In this document: in pieces, positions 16,968-26,010 of the stretch
Position numbering within the stretch: the stretch's first letter is position 1
How the letters are laid out: each line of letters begins with the position of its first letter
Source: Paenibacillus woosongensis
Lineage (GTDB): Bacteria > Bacillota > Bacilli > Paenibacillales > Paenibacillaceae
Assembly: GCF_009725165.1 (NCBI RefSeq)
Contig: NZ_WNZW01000002.1
Span: 372,001-436,000 of the forward strand
Reading direction: 5' to 3'
DNA length: 64,000 nt
Made by a program: the position numbers and the translations under genes
Notes under the pieces: model-generated
What the model was told of the DNA's origin: nothing
Database searches by the model: none
Seen by the model: the letters and a program-made list of their open reading frames with translations, nothing else

Positions 16968-17711
16968 ATGCCTCATCCTAACCTTACCAAGCAGCTCCTC
17001 GAGGAGCTTGAAGCCCAGCTGCGCTCCGAGCAGCAGTCCATTGAAACCAAGCTGTCCGCCAATGACCACTACGGCTTAGAGGGGAGCGTCCGCGACAATA
17101 CAAGCGAGCTTAGCACGATTGACAATCACCCTGGCGATATCGGGACAGAAGTGTTCGAGCGCGGTAAAGACGTGGCTCTGACCAATCATGATGAGTTGCG
17201 GCTAACCCGCGTAAAGGACGCACTGGATCGGATGGCTGCAGGAAGCTACGGCTATTGCTTAACATGCGACCAGCCAATTGATATCGAGCGGCTAAAAGCT
17301 CTGCCCGAGACGGCTTACTGCAAGGATCACAGTCCACAGTCCAAGGTGTCGAGGGACAGGCCTGTAGAGGAGCTTGTGCTGTATCCGCCGTTTGGCCGAA
17401 CGAGCCTGGATGAGCGCGCCGACGAGACCGAGTTTGACGGCGAGGACGCCTGGCAGATCGTTGAAAGCTATGGTACTTCGAACTCTCCAGCCATGGCGGA
17501 GGAGGACGAAGTCGATGATTACAATGATATGGAAATTGAAGCCAGCAACGAACTAGACGGATTCGTCGAACCATACGAAAGCTTTGTTGCTACAGATATT
17601 TACGGCCGTAACGTTGTTTTTTACCGCAATGGCCAATACCGTAAGCATATGAGCGCCACGGAACATCTGGATAGCGAGGATTCGCTTGGCGATGGACCGA
17701 ACATTTACTAA
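16968..17711 (+). CDS. TraR/DksA-type zinc-finger protein, YlyA/YteA family
   Basis: The N-terminal half has a helical region (1-40) and a DksA-like segment (about 45-115). The zinc-finger motif GYCLTCDQPIDIERLKALP near residues 84-102 and YCKDH near 105-109 give Cys, Cys, Cys and perhaps His as ligands. The acidic C-terminal half (about 150-220) has no clear fold. In B. subtilis YlyA sits at the same place and binds RNA polymerase to modulate sporulation and germination genes. Here the gene is inverted relative to ileS and lspA. A GGAG ribosome site is about 12 bases upstream of the ATG. Confidence 0.82.
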   Translation: MPHPNLTKQLLEELEAQLRSEQQSIETKLSANDHYGLEGSVRDNTSELSTIDNHPGDIGTEVFERGKDVALTNHDELRLTRVKDALDRMAAGSYGYCLTCDQPIDIERLKALPETAYCKDHSPQSKVSRDRPVEELVLYPPFGRTSLDERADETEFDGEDAWQIVESYGTSNSPAMAEEDEVDDYNDMEIEASNELDGFVEPYESFVATDIYGRNVVFYRNGQYRKHMSATEHLDSEDSLGDGPNIY

Positions 17712-17729
17712 TCACGCTTGCTGCATTGG

Positions 17730-18074
17730 CTAAAATGTTTTAAGCTCCAGCTGGCGCTGTACGATCCGGACGATATCGGCGATATAATCTCCGATGATCG
17801 GCAGATTGAGCGCCCCCAGGATTTGCAGAATATAAATGATCGTGGCTGCAAAAAAAGTGAACCCGATCGCAATTCCGACGCCCCTCGCCATACCGGCCAG
17901 AACGTTGCGCCAGATGAGGCTCCATGGATGGTACAACAGCTCGGCATACTCAATGATCCGGGATTGCTCGAGCTGCTGCGCCCATTTCAGAGTCATGTCG
18001 TACATGACGTTTACTTTCTCTTCTGCTGTATCAGATAATTTATCATGGCCTGCTTCCGGTTTCTGCTGAGTCAT
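17730..18074 (-). CDS. DUF5665 family membrane protein
   Basis: This is a 114-residue protein of unknown function with an amphipathic N-terminal half (residues 20-55) and two hydrophobic segments (about 60-85 and 88-103). It resembles the small DUF5665 proteins annotated in Paenibacillus and Bacillus. It faces the ylyA-like gene tail to tail, with only 18 bases between stops and no visible terminator. Its role is unknown. Confidence 0.7.
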   Translation of the reverse strand: MTQQKPEAGHDKLSDTAEEKVNVMYDMTLKWAQQLEQSRIIEYAELLYHPWSLIWRNVLAGMARGVGIAIGFTFFAATIIYILQILGALNLPIIGDYIADIVRIVQRQLELKTF

Positions 18075-18133
18075 ATGGGCTATCCATCCTTTACTGAAGG
18101 CGGCGCTAAGAAGCCAAATAGTGTTGAATTGAA

Positions 18134-18185
18134 CGCAAACGAGCCAGGCTCCCTTGAATAAGGGATTTACCTGAGCTCGTTTGCG
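18134..18185 (-). terminator. Terminator-like inverted repeat after ileS
   Basis: A perfect 11-bp stem (18134-18144 with 18175-18185) encloses a smaller internal hairpin, 48 bases beyond the ileS stop. The following minus-strand tract is only moderately T-rich, so it may end the ileS transcript or just protect its 3' end. Confidence 0.45.
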
Positions 18186-18233
18186 CTTGGGTTCTAGATA
18201 TTATGACCTTCAGTCAGGGCTGCCATACAGCGA

Positions 18234-21200
18234 TTAGCCCTTGATTTGGATTCCGATCTTCTTCGTGCCGAGATCTGCGGTTTCAGCTTCGCCCTCTGGC
18301 TTGCCAAACGTAACGTCCGTGATCAGGACGTTATCGCGCAGCACCTGTTCAAATGCCTCGATCGCCGCTTTCAGCTCATCGTCCACATCGAGGACAAGAT
18401 GCACTCGCTTCTCGATCGGCAGATCCAGCTTCTTGCGGGTATCCTGAACGGCCCGAACGACCTCGCGCACCCAGCCCTCCTGCTCAAGCTCCGGTGTAAT
18501 ATCGGTGTTCAGTGCTACCGTAATGCCATAACCTGATGCGGAAGCAAAGCCAGGCTTCGCCTGCTTGTCGATCAGCAGCTCATCCGCCGTAATCTGCAGC
18601 TCTTCCCCTTCCGGAGAAGTAACATGGATCGCTCCGCTTTCTACTGCCCGGCGGGTATCCTCTGGCGCCAGTCCTTTTAGAAAGCCTTGCAGGAATCCTA
18701 CGTTTTTACCGTATTTCTTACCAGCGACTTTCAAGTTCAGCTTCAGCGTAAAATCAACGAATCCGCTGTCGCTTGTCTCCAGTTCAATCTGCTTGACGTT
18801 AATCTCGTCCTTGATAATTCCCTCGTATTCACTCACCGCAAAATCGTGATCCATCGAGACGATCAGGCTCGTTAGCGGCTGGCGTGTTTTGATTCCGGTC
18901 TCATTCCGCACGTTGCGGGCCAGTTCGACGATCTGACGCGCTGCCTCCATATCCTTCTCCAGCTTCTCGTCGATCAGCGCTTCGTCAGCCTTCGGATAAT
19001 CATCCAAATGCACGCTCTCGCCACCGCCAAGATTCGTATAAATATCCTCTGCCAATAGCGGCGTGTACGGCGCCATCAGCTTGGAAAGCGTCAGCAGCAC
19101 GTTGATTAGAGTCTGATAAGCGGATACCTTATCCTCTCCGAGACCGCTGCCCCAGAAACGGTCGCGCGAACGGCGGATATACCAGTTGCTCAGCTCATCG
19201 ATAAAGCCTTCGATCGCTTTGGCCGGGTTCAGGAAATCATTCACGGCAAGTCCTTTGCCTACAACCTGGATCAGGCTGTTCAGTCTGGATAGAATCCAGC
19301 GGTCCAGCTTGCTCTTCGAAGGGCGGAATTCATGCTCCTCCGGCTTGAAACCGTCGATTGCCGCATATAGCGTCAAGAAAGAGTGCGTGTTCACCAGCGT
19401 GTCCACAACTTTGGATTTCGCCTCAGCCACGATCCCCTTAGAGAAACGCTTGCTGTTCCATGGCGCGCTGTCGGACAGCAAGGCCCACCGGAAAGCATCC
19501 GCTCCGAATTCATTGATGATATCCCAAGGATCAATGACGTTCCCTTTGGATTTAGACATCTTCTGTCCATTCTCGTCAAGAATATGCCCCGTCGAAATGA
19601 CTGCCTTATAAGGTGCCTTGCCATTAAAGAGCGTCGATACAGCAAGCAGGCTGTAGAACCAGCCGCGCGTCTGGTCGATCCCTTCGCAAATCATATCGGC
19701 CGGGTACTGCTCCTCGAATACTTTCTGATCACCAAACGGGTAATGATACTGGGCGAACGGCATCGAGCCGCTATCGAACCAGACATCGATCACCTCGGAT
19801 GTGCGCTCCATAATTCCGCCGTCACAGTGCGGGCAATGGAGCTTCACCTCATCCACGTAAGGCTTGTGCAGCTCAAGATCCTCGGATATATGACCAACGG
19901 CATGGTCGCGCAAATCCTTATGGCTCGAAGGAGCGTATTCGCCCTTACAGGAGCCGCACACCCAGACATTCAGCGGGGTGCCCCAATAACGGTTGCGGCT
20001 GATGTTCCAATCAACCAGATCCTCGAGGAACTTGCCAAAGCGGCCTTCGCGGATATGGCCCGGGTACCATTGCACGTTATTGTTGTTGGCGATTAGTTGA
20101 TCCTTAACCGCGGTCGTCTCAATAAACCAGCTCTCCATCGCATAGTAGAGCAGCGGCGATTTGCAGCGCCAGCAGAATGGATAGCTGTGCTCGTATTTCT
20201 CTTTAGAGTACAATAGTCCTCGTTCAGAGAGCCATTTGACAATGTCGAGATCGCAGTCCTTCACGAAGCGGCCAGCAAATTCTGTCACTTCGTCCGTATA
20301 GCGTCCTTGCGAGTTGACGACGCTGACGAATTCTACCTTATTCTCGCGGCACACTCTATAGTCGTCTTCACCATGAGCAGGGGCCATATGAACGATCCCT
20401 GTACCGCTCGCATCCGTGACGAAGTCTGCGCCAAGTATGACGAGCCCATTCTCGGGCGAAACGTAGTTAAATGGCGGAGTATAAGGCTTGCCAACAAGCT
20501 CGGCTCCCTTTAACGTGGACAGGATCTCGAATTCGCCTTTGAGCACGTCGTCCGCCAGATTTTTGGCAACGATATAAACGCCGTCGTCCTGCTTCGCACG
20601 AACATATTCCAATTCCGGATTCACGGCTAGGGCCACGTGCGAAGGCAGCGTCCAAGGCGTCGTCGTCCAGGCAAGCACATATTCGCCGCTGTCCTTAAGC
20701 TTGAACTTCGCCGTAGCGCTCAAATCCTTGACGTCCTCATAGCCTTGAGCTACCTCATGTGAGCTGAGTGTCGTTTGGCAGCACGGGCAGTACGGGCTTA
20801 CGCGATGACCGCGGTACAGCAGCCCCTTCTGGTGAATGGTGGACAAAATATTCCACACGCTTTCGATATACGAATTTTGCAAGGTGATATACGGATTATC
20901 GAGATCAGTCCAATATGCGATCCCTTCCGTTAATTCACGCCATTGCTTCTCGTATTCGAACACGCTATCCTTACACTTCTTCACGAACTTTTCGACACCG
21001 TATTTCTCGATTTCCTGCTTGCCGGAAATGCCGAGCTGCTTCTCGACGCCAAGCTCAACCGGCAATCCGTGTGTATCCCAGCCGGCCTTGCGGACCACGC
21101 GGTAGCCGTTCATCGTCTGATAACGGCCGATAAAGTCCTTGATTACACGGCCTAGAACGTGACCGATATGCGGAGCGCCGTTTGCGGTAGGCGGGCCTTC

Positions 21201-21329
21201 ATAAAATACATAGTTCGGGCGGCCTTCACGGTTTTCCATGCTGCGTTTGAACGTATTTTCCTGCTTCCATTTGGCCAGGATACGCTGATCGCGGGCGCGC
21301 GCTGGTTCTTTGACATCTACTTTTCTCAT
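18234..21329 (-). CDS. ileS: Isoleucyl-tRNA synthetase, large eukaryote-like (type 2) form
   Basis: IleS charges tRNA-Ile. With the ATG at 21329 the protein has 1031 residues, longer than the roughly 920 of the B. subtilis enzyme. The class I signatures are PHIGH near residues 53-57 and KMSKS near 590-594, with an editing domain between them. The length, the N-terminal GPPTANGAPHIGH context and the lack of the type 1 C-terminal zinc motif point to IleRS2. IleRS2 enzymes are generally insensitive to mupirocin; that is family knowledge, not shown here. A TTG 21 bases upstream is in frame, but GGAAG lies correctly before 21329. A T-box leader precedes the gene. Confidence 0.94.
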   Translation of the reverse strand: MRKVDVKEPARARDQRILAKWKQENTFKRSMENREGRPNYVFYEGPPTANGAPHIGHVLGRVIKDFIGRYQTMNGYRVVRKAGWDTHGLPVELGVEKQLGISGKQEIEKYGVEKFVKKCKDSVFEYEKQWRELTEGIAYWTDLDNPYITLQNSYIESVWNILSTIHQKGLLYRGHRVSPYCPCCQTTLSSHEVAQGYEDVKDLSATAKFKLKDSGEYVLAWTTTPWTLPSHVALAVNPELEYVRAKQDDGVYIVAKNLADDVLKGEFEILSTLKGAELVGKPYTPPFNYVSPENGLVILGADFVTDASGTGIVHMAPAHGEDDYRVCRENKVEFVSVVNSQGRYTDEVTEFAGRFVKDCDLDIVKWLSERGLLYSKEKYEHSYPFCWRCKSPLLYYAMESWFIETTAVKDQLIANNNNVQWYPGHIREGRFGKFLEDLVDWNISRNRYWGTPLNVWVCGSCKGEYAPSSHKDLRDHAVGHISEDLELHKPYVDEVKLHCPHCDGGIMERTSEVIDVWFDSGSMPFAQYHYPFGDQKVFEEQYPADMICEGIDQTRGWFYSLLAVSTLFNGKAPYKAVISTGHILDENGQKMSKSKGNVIDPWDIINEFGADAFRWALLSDSAPWNSKRFSKGIVAEAKSKVVDTLVNTHSFLTLYAAIDGFKPEEHEFRPSKSKLDRWILSRLNSLIQVVGKGLAVNDFLNPAKAIEGFIDELSNWYIRRSRDRFWGSGLGEDKVSAYQTLINVLLTLSKLMAPYTPLLAEDIYTNLGGGESVHLDDYPKADEALIDEKLEKDMEAARQIVELARNVRNETGIKTRQPLTSLIVSMDHDFAVSEYEGIIKDEINVKQIELETSDSGFVDFTLKLNLKVAGKKYGKNVGFLQGFLKGLAPEDTRRAVESGAIHVTSPEGEELQITADELLIDKQAKPGFASASGYGITVALNTDITPELEQEGWVREVVRAVQDTRKKLDLPIEKRVHLVLDVDDELKAAIEAFEQVLRDNVLITDVTFGKPEGEAETADLGTKKIGIQIKG

Positions 21330-21402
21330 TTTGTAGCGACTTCCTTTCAATGCATATTATTAGCTTTAAAATCTAACAGGCTGCAGCAACCTCTATAGGC
21401 AA

Positions 21403-21710
21403 CAAAAAAAGCCCCGCCCCAAAAGGGACGAGACTCCTATCTCGCGTTACCACCCTTGTTCCACACTGCTTCCTGTCCGGAATGCTCCGACTCGGCAGCA
21501 TGGCACTCTGATCCCATACGCTTCATATGGAGCCGGTATAACGGCCGGCAGCCGGATATAGCTTACGCTTTCCACAGCGGAAATCTCAGCTCATCTTCTC
21601 CGGGATGATATTCCGTCTGTGTCTTGAACGTTGACTCGCAGCAAATCGTCAACTCTCTGAGAACAAAATCACAGCGTACTGGTTCCCATCATCAAATCTA
21701 TATACATAAT
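21403..21710 (-). promoter_or_regulatory. T-box riboswitch (tRNA-Ile responsive) controlling ileS
   Basis: On the minus strand, bases 21462-21443 carry the T-box AACAAGGGTGGTAACGCGAG, which pairs with the uncharged tRNA acceptor end in the antiterminator. The alternative terminator follows, a GC-rich wobble stem (about 21411-21434) and seven T residues (complement of 21404-21410). A long structured Stem I region lies upstream, with a candidate AUC isoleucine specifier in the GAATATCATCC segment. Uncharged tRNA-Ile should raise ileS expression. Confidence 0.9.
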
Positions 21711-21724
21711 TTAATATGTCTATA

Positions 21725-21754
21725 GTTATAACTTATGATGCCCCGCTCTGTCAA
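21725..21754 (-). promoter_or_regulatory. Sigma-A promoter of ileS
   Basis: Minus-strand TTGACA (21754-21749) and TATAAC (21730-21725) are 18 bp apart, directly upstream of the T-box leader and just past the divIVA stop. Confidence 0.7.
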
Positions 21755-21767
21755 CAAGGCAGACGTT

Positions 21768-22286
21768 TTAGTAAATCTCCTTAATTTCACGCTCGCGTTC
21801 ACGGTCGCGATCCTCAAGCCGTTCACGGTCTTCAAGCGACTCCCAGCCGTCGTTGCTGAGCAGATCGAGCTGGGCCTCGACCAGCGTACGGAAACGGGCG
21901 CGATAAATCGAAGCCTGCTTCTTCAGTTCCTCGACTTCCATCGCGATCTTGCGCGACTTCGCCAGCGATTCATTGACGATCCGATCGGCGTTCTTCTCAG
22001 CTTCCTTTACGATGAGCTGCGCTTCCTTCTTGGCGTTGTTCTTCACTTCATCCGCCGCTTCCTGCGCCACGATGATCGTCTTGCTGAGTGTTTCTTCAAT
22101 ATTTGCAAAATGATCCAACCGCTCCTGCACGGCCAGCAGCTGGCTCTGGAGCTCCTTGTTCTCCCGGATCACGATCTCGTAATCTTTGATCACCTGATCA
22201 AGAAATTCATTGACTTCATCTTCATCGTAACCGCGAATACGTCTGGAGAATTCTTTATTATGTATATCCAGCGGCGTTAATGGCAT
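21768..22286 (-). CDS. divIVA: Septum and pole organiser DivIVA
   Basis: DivIVA is a coiled-coil protein that recognises curved membrane at poles and septa and recruits division and sporulation partners. The 172-residue protein begins with the conserved MPLTPLDIHNKEFSRRIRGY lipid-binding head. Coiled coils cover about residues 25-150. The tail (about 150-172) is an unusual run of Arg, Asp and Glu. The ATG at 22286 is set by the AGGAGG site 8 bases upstream. It ends the ylm gene block, as in B. subtilis. Confidence 0.95.
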   Translation of the reverse strand: MPLTPLDIHNKEFSRRIRGYDEDEVNEFLDQVIKDYEIVIRENKELQSQLLAVQERLDHFANIEETLSKTIIVAQEAADEVKNNAKKEAQLIVKEAEKNADRIVNESLAKSRKIAMEVEELKKQASIYRARFRTLVEAQLDLLSNDGWESLEDRERLEDRDREREREIKEIY

Positions 22287-22390
22287 GTTGCGCACCTCCT
22301 AGAAAATTCGAAGCTTCTGTTAAATAGAAGCATTACAGCACAAGTGTTGTTGTTAAATTCGACAGGAATCCCCGAACTCCTGCAAAGCCT

Positions 22391-23173
22391 TCACACAAAT
22401 TTACCAATTCGGACACGGTGTCTGCCCTTTTTCGTCATGCCGTCCGCCTCCAACACCTTGAATCTGCCGAATCCTTGGAGCGCTACAACGTCGCCTGGTT
22501 TTAACGGTTTGGACGGATCCTCCTCCGTCTTCCAATTCACCCGGCAGCGGCCCGCCTTGATTGGCACGACGATTTTGCTCCGGCTCAAACGGAACACGTC
22601 GCTTGCGATCCCGTCCAAACGTAAAGAAGCCACCGTGATATCCAGCGGCTCCAGCACAGCATCTGCCGTTCTAAGCGCCTCGAGTCCCAGCACTTCGGTC
22701 GCCACGCTGACCCGGTGTACCTGGCGCAAATTCATATCCAAAAAGGCGGATATTTCCTTCGCCACAATAACATGGCATCCGTCTTCACGGACATGAATGT
22801 CGCCGACTTTATCCCTTTTGAGCCCGAGCCCCAGAATGGCTCCCAAATAATCGCCGTGCTGAAGCGAAGCCAGCTTCTGGTCATCCGACGTGATGCTGAG
22901 CACCTTCATATTCATCGGCTCCGCCTCAATTTCCCGGTAATCGGGTGCGATCAGCGCCCGCTTCCGTTCCGCCTCCGGGAACCCGCCATCCAACCGGATA
23001 CGGACATCCGCATGGCGATTCGCCAGGCTCTCCACGATGTGGCATTGCCGCGGGTCCAGGAAGTCGCTTAATTTCGCTTCATGATAATCCCCTGCATTCA
23101 CAACCCACTCCCAGGCCCGGTCAACGAACGGGCGCTCTTCCGGAAGAAAATGTTCATGGATGTTAGACCGCAT
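22391..23173 (-). CDS. ylmH: S4-domain RNA-binding protein YlmH
   Basis: The 260-residue protein has an N-terminal YlmH region and a C-terminal S4 RNA-binding domain (about 180-245), with KPGDVVALQGFGRFKV in the S4 core and a basic tail. Homologues bind the 50S ribosomal subunit and take part in rescue of stalled nascent chains; the gene is usually found with sepF and divIVA. It lies 9 bases after ylmG. Confidence 0.92.
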   Translation of the reverse strand: MRSNIHEHFLPEERPFVDRAWEWVVNAGDYHEAKLSDFLDPRQCHIVESLANRHADVRIRLDGGFPEAERKRALIAPDYREIEAEPMNMKVLSITSDDQKLASLQHGDYLGAILGLGLKRDKVGDIHVREDGCHVIVAKEISAFLDMNLRQVHRVSVATEVLGLEALRTADAVLEPLDITVASLRLDGIASDVFRLSRSKIVVPIKAGRCRVNWKTEEDPSKPLKPGDVVALQGFGRFKVLEADGMTKKGRHRVRIGKFV

Positions 23174-23182
23174 ACGCTACCT

Positions 23183-23455
23183 TTACCCCAGCACGTAGCT
23201 CAGCACGCCAATCAAGCCGAAAACGGCCATCCGCAGTACGAAAATAGCGACGATCGGCGAAATGTCGATCATACCCATAATCGGCGGAATAAAGCGTCTG
23301 AACGGGGCCAAAAAAGGCTCGACCACCTTGCCAAGCAGTTCTCCAATAAAGCTCTCACGGGCGTTTGGCACCCATGACATCAAAATATAAATCAAAATCA
23401 TGTAAAAATATATATCATGCAGCGTCCAAATCAAGCGATAAATATCAAATCCCAA
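23183..23455 (-). CDS. ylmG: YggT family membrane protein YlmG
   Basis: This is a 90-residue protein with two membrane helices (about 5-27 and 65-88) and the YggT loop MSWVPNARESFIGELLGKVVEP. Its molecular function is not established; it clusters with sepF in most Gram-positive bacteria and cyanobacteria. The start is TTG after a GAGGTGA ribosome site, 7 bases past the sepF stop. Confidence 0.9.
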   Translation of the reverse strand: MGFDIYRLIWTLHDIYFYMILIYILMSWVPNARESFIGELLGKVVEPFLAPFRRFIPPIMGMIDISPIVAIFVLRMAVFGLIGVLSYVLG

Positions 23456-23462
23456 GCTGCCT

Positions 23463-23912
23463 TCACCTCATTCTGTTATATTCATGTTCTTCAGTCAGAA
23501 TTTCCGTAATCGAGCCTTGTATTTCTACCGTATCCGGGGTACAGAGAAATATGTTTCCGCCGATTTTGGAAATGCTGCCGCTGAGCGCGTAGATCGTGCC
23601 GCTGAGAAAATCAATAATGCGCATCGCCTGATCGTTGCGGACCCTTTGCAGGTTCACAACGACAGACCGGTGCGAGCGCAAATGATCCGCGATTTCCTGC
23701 GCCTCATCGTAAGACCGCGGCTCATACAGGATAACCTTAACGTTCTTCTGGGAATGGATACTGACCACATTGTTCAACTTCTGATTCCGCCGAGCCTCGA
23801 AGCTAGGGGCTTCAAACTCGGCTTCCTCTTGCTCCTGAAGCTTCTCGCGCTCCACGATTTCTTCTTCTTCCTGAAGGCCCAGAAAATTCATAAACCGATT
23901 CATAACTCCCAT
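23463..23912 (-). CDS. sepF: Cell division protein SepF
   Basis: SepF anchors FtsZ to the membrane and shapes the septum. The 149-residue protein begins with the amphipathic membrane-targeting helix MGVMNRFMNFLGL, then an acidic linker (about 15-50) and the SepF globular domain (about 60-145). The ATG at 23912 is used: a GGGGAGGAG site precedes it, and its A overlaps the ylmE stop (TAATG). Upstream in-frame codons would add a tail lacking SepF character. Confidence 0.93.
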   Translation of the reverse strand: MGVMNRFMNFLGLQEEEEIVEREKLQEQEEAEFEAPSFEARRNQKLNNVVSIHSQKNVKVILYEPRSYDEAQEIADHLRSHRSVVVNLQRVRNDQAMRIIDFLSGTIYALSGSISKIGGNIFLCTPDTVEIQGSITEILTEEHEYNRMR

Positions 23913-24604
23913 TACATCTCCTCCCCTTTCCCTACTAGAATTGTACCCAAGCGCACCCATGTCGCTCCTTCCTCAATCGCTACTTCAAAATCTCCCGACA
24001 TCCCCATCGACAACTCGGTTAACGGTTCATTCGTAATTTTCTGGGCATTCAGCCGATCCCTTAGCTCCCGGAGCCCCCGGAATACCGGCCGTGTCAGCTC
24101 CGGGTCATCCTCGATCGGTGCCATAGTCATAAGTCCAATTATTCTGATGTGAGGATAAGAGGCGATTTCCCTCAGCAAATCAGCCGCCTCTTCAGGGCTA
24201 ACTCCATGCTTGGACGTTTCCCCGGATACGTTCACCTGCAGAAACGCAGAAACGGTAATCCCTTGAGCTGCTGCCCTCTTCTCTAGCTCCTTGGCTAAGG
24301 AAAGACGATCCAAGGAATGAATATATTGAAATTTGCCAATGACGTCCCTAACTTTATTGGTCTGCAAATGGCCGATGAAATGCCATACTCCCCGTCCTTC
24401 CAGCGCCTCCCATTTAGGAACCGCGTTCTGCGGACGGTTCTCGCCGATATGAACAATGCCTTCATCCAGCAGCAAGCCTGTCGTCTCCAGGCCTACATAC
24501 TTCGTCACTGCGACGACGTTGACGTCGTCCCGCCGGCGGCCGCTTCGTTCGCAAGCTGCTTGGATGCGGTGTTCCACCTGCTGTATCCGATCTTTGAGCG
24601 ACAA
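23912..24604 (-). CDS. ylmE: PLP homeostasis protein YlmE (YggS family)
   Basis: This TIM-barrel protein binds pyridoxal phosphate and balances free PLP; it is not thought to be catalytic. It has about 230 residues, with the PLP lysine in VAVTKYV near residue 32 and family motifs HFIGHLQTNK and GMSGDFEVAIEEGATWVRLGT. The start is probably TTG at 24604 (MSLKDRI), after a GAGGTG site; GTG at 24616 is an alternative. Its stop overlaps sepF by 1 base. Confidence 0.9.
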   Translation of the reverse strand: MSLKDRIQQVEHRIQAACERSGRRRDDVNVVAVTKYVGLETTGLLLDEGIVHIGENRPQNAVPKWEALEGRGVWHFIGHLQTNKVRDVIGKFQYIHSLDRLSLAKELEKRAAAQGITVSAFLQVNVSGETSKHGVSPEEAADLLREIASYPHIRIIGLMTMAPIEDDPELTRPVFRGLRELRDRLNAQKITNEPLTELSMGMSGDFEVAIEEGATWVRLGTILVGKGEEM

Positions 24605-24612
24605 AGAAAGGA

Positions 24613-25461
24613 TCACCTCTCTTTCATGCCAATCCAGCTCGCCATCCTGCCGGTTACTCCGTTCTGTTTGCGATAAGAGAAGAACTTATCAGGATGGCAG
24701 CTTGTACACCATGTTGTACATTCGATATGAGTCGGCAATATTCCTGCTTTTATCATAATGATTCGATTCAATTCTTTCAAGTTCAGCATGCATCGGCCCG
24801 GTTTAACGGACGGCGCTGTGAACGCAGCGACCGTCTTGCCTGCCGGAAGTCCGGCTCTCACCTTGGACATGACCGCTTCATCGACCTCGTAGCAGCATTC
24901 CCCGATCGACGGTCCGATGGCCGCCCGAATATCCTCTCTGCGGCTTCCATACTCCTTCTCCATCGTCTCTATGACCACGGCCGCGATTTGACCTACCGTA
25001 CCTTTCCAGCCGGCATGAGCCAAGCCTACGGCTTCCTGGACAGGGTCAAGGAAGTAGAGCGGAACACAATCGGCATAAAACGAGGTCAGCAAAACTCCGC
25101 GAACGTTGGTGACTAGACCGTCCGTATTCTGAAAGGCGCTTTCCCGCTCCAAATAACCTTTGCCTGCATCGGCGTGTTTCACTATAGCAACATGCGTCCC
25201 ATGAACCTGCTCGCCACAGGTCCACTGCCCGGGCTCAAAGTCCAGAAACTCCGCTAGGATGTTACGGTTATCCAGCGCATCGGCCTGATCATCGCCGACA
25301 TGATAGGCCAGGTTCAGCGAATCGTAAGGGGGGCTGCCTACCCCGCCATTTCGGCCGCTAAAGCCGGCGCTTAGTCCGGGCAGCATGCCGTTCCAGCTCT
25401 CCAGCATAAACGTTTCGGGCTGGCCATTCCTTTCTATAGCTTTCCATTTAAACGGCTCCAT
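24613..25461 (-). CDS. pgeF: Purine nucleoside phosphorylase / YfiH-family laccase-domain protein
   Basis: This is the YlmD homologue of the YfiH/DUF152 family. Members act as purine nucleoside phosphorylase and adenosine deaminase and help correct peptidoglycan precursors (PgeF). The 282-residue protein has the metal-site pattern with His and Cys in EQVHGTHV, YADCVPLYFLD and GLAHAGWKGTV, plus IGPSIGECCYEV. ATG at 25461 is favoured by the AAGAGGTGG site, with an alternative ATG 3 bases upstream. It overlaps the start region of ylmE slightly. Confidence 0.9.
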   Translation of the reverse strand: MEPFKWKAIERNGQPETFMLESWNGMLPGLSAGFSGRNGGVGSPPYDSLNLAYHVGDDQADALDNRNILAEFLDFEPGQWTCGEQVHGTHVAIVKHADAGKGYLERESAFQNTDGLVTNVRGVLLTSFYADCVPLYFLDPVQEAVGLAHAGWKGTVGQIAAVVIETMEKEYGSRREDIRAAIGPSIGECCYEVDEAVMSKVRAGLPAGKTVAAFTAPSVKPGRCMLNLKELNRIIMIKAGILPTHIECTTWCTSCHPDKFFSYRKQNGVTGRMASWIGMKER

Positions 25462-25566
25462 CATCCACCTCTTTATCATTTCATATCCTGAAATGGTACT
25501 GTAAACTCAAGTTTACCATAAGGCGAACCGCTTTTCGAAGAGGCAGCCCGCCGAATTCCGTGAATT

Positions 25567-25875
25567 CTAGCCTCGGCGTTCTGCTCTCCCGTCCCGGTCG
25601 ATATAGACAGTCGTCTCAAATTGCTGGACGCCGCTTTGGGCCAAGCCGTCCATTTTGACCAGTACGACGTCCGAGCCGATCTTCACGATGTTTTTCCAGG
25701 GGATGATGAGATCGCTCCCTCCCCCAAACAAGCCCATAAACTTCGTGTTGACCGGAACCACGATGGCTTCAATGACACCCTGCTGCAGATCAAGCTCTAA
25801 ATCGCTAATATGCCCCAGCCTTTTGCCGTCAACAACATTGATGACATCCTTCGTTTGAAAATCAGATATTTTCAT
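25567..25875 (-). CDS. ylmC: PRC-barrel sporulation protein YlmC/YmxH family
   Basis: This is a 102-residue PRC-barrel protein (MKISDFQTKDVINVVDGKRLG at the start). The family is widespread in endospore formers with no established biochemical role. ATG at 25875 has a GGGAGG site; the longer open frame upstream lies across the sigG terminator and is not coding. It is first in the block ylmC-pgeF-ylmE-sepF-ylmG-ylmH-divIVA, the B. subtilis order. Confidence 0.88.
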   Translation of the reverse strand: MKISDFQTKDVINVVDGKRLGHISDLELDLQQGVIEAIVVPVNTKFMGLFGGGSDLIIPWKNIVKIGSDVVLVKMDGLAQSGVQQFETTVYIDRDGRAERRG

Positions 25876-25980
25876 GCCAGCCTCCCGCCAACCGTTTGTA
25901 ATATGTATATGATAATCGTCCGCAAAACATTTAAAGAACCCGACGGACAAATAAGAAAAAGGTTCCTTTCCTTTAAATCC

Positions 25981-26005
25981 AAAAAAAGGGCTCCCGAAGG
26001 AACCC
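25981..26005 (-). terminator. Rho-independent terminator of sigG
   Basis: A 7-bp stem (25988-25994 with 25999-26005, one G-T pair) with a 4-nt loop is followed on the minus strand by seven T residues. It separates sigG from ylmC. Confidence 0.85.
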
Positions 26006-26010
26006 ATAAT

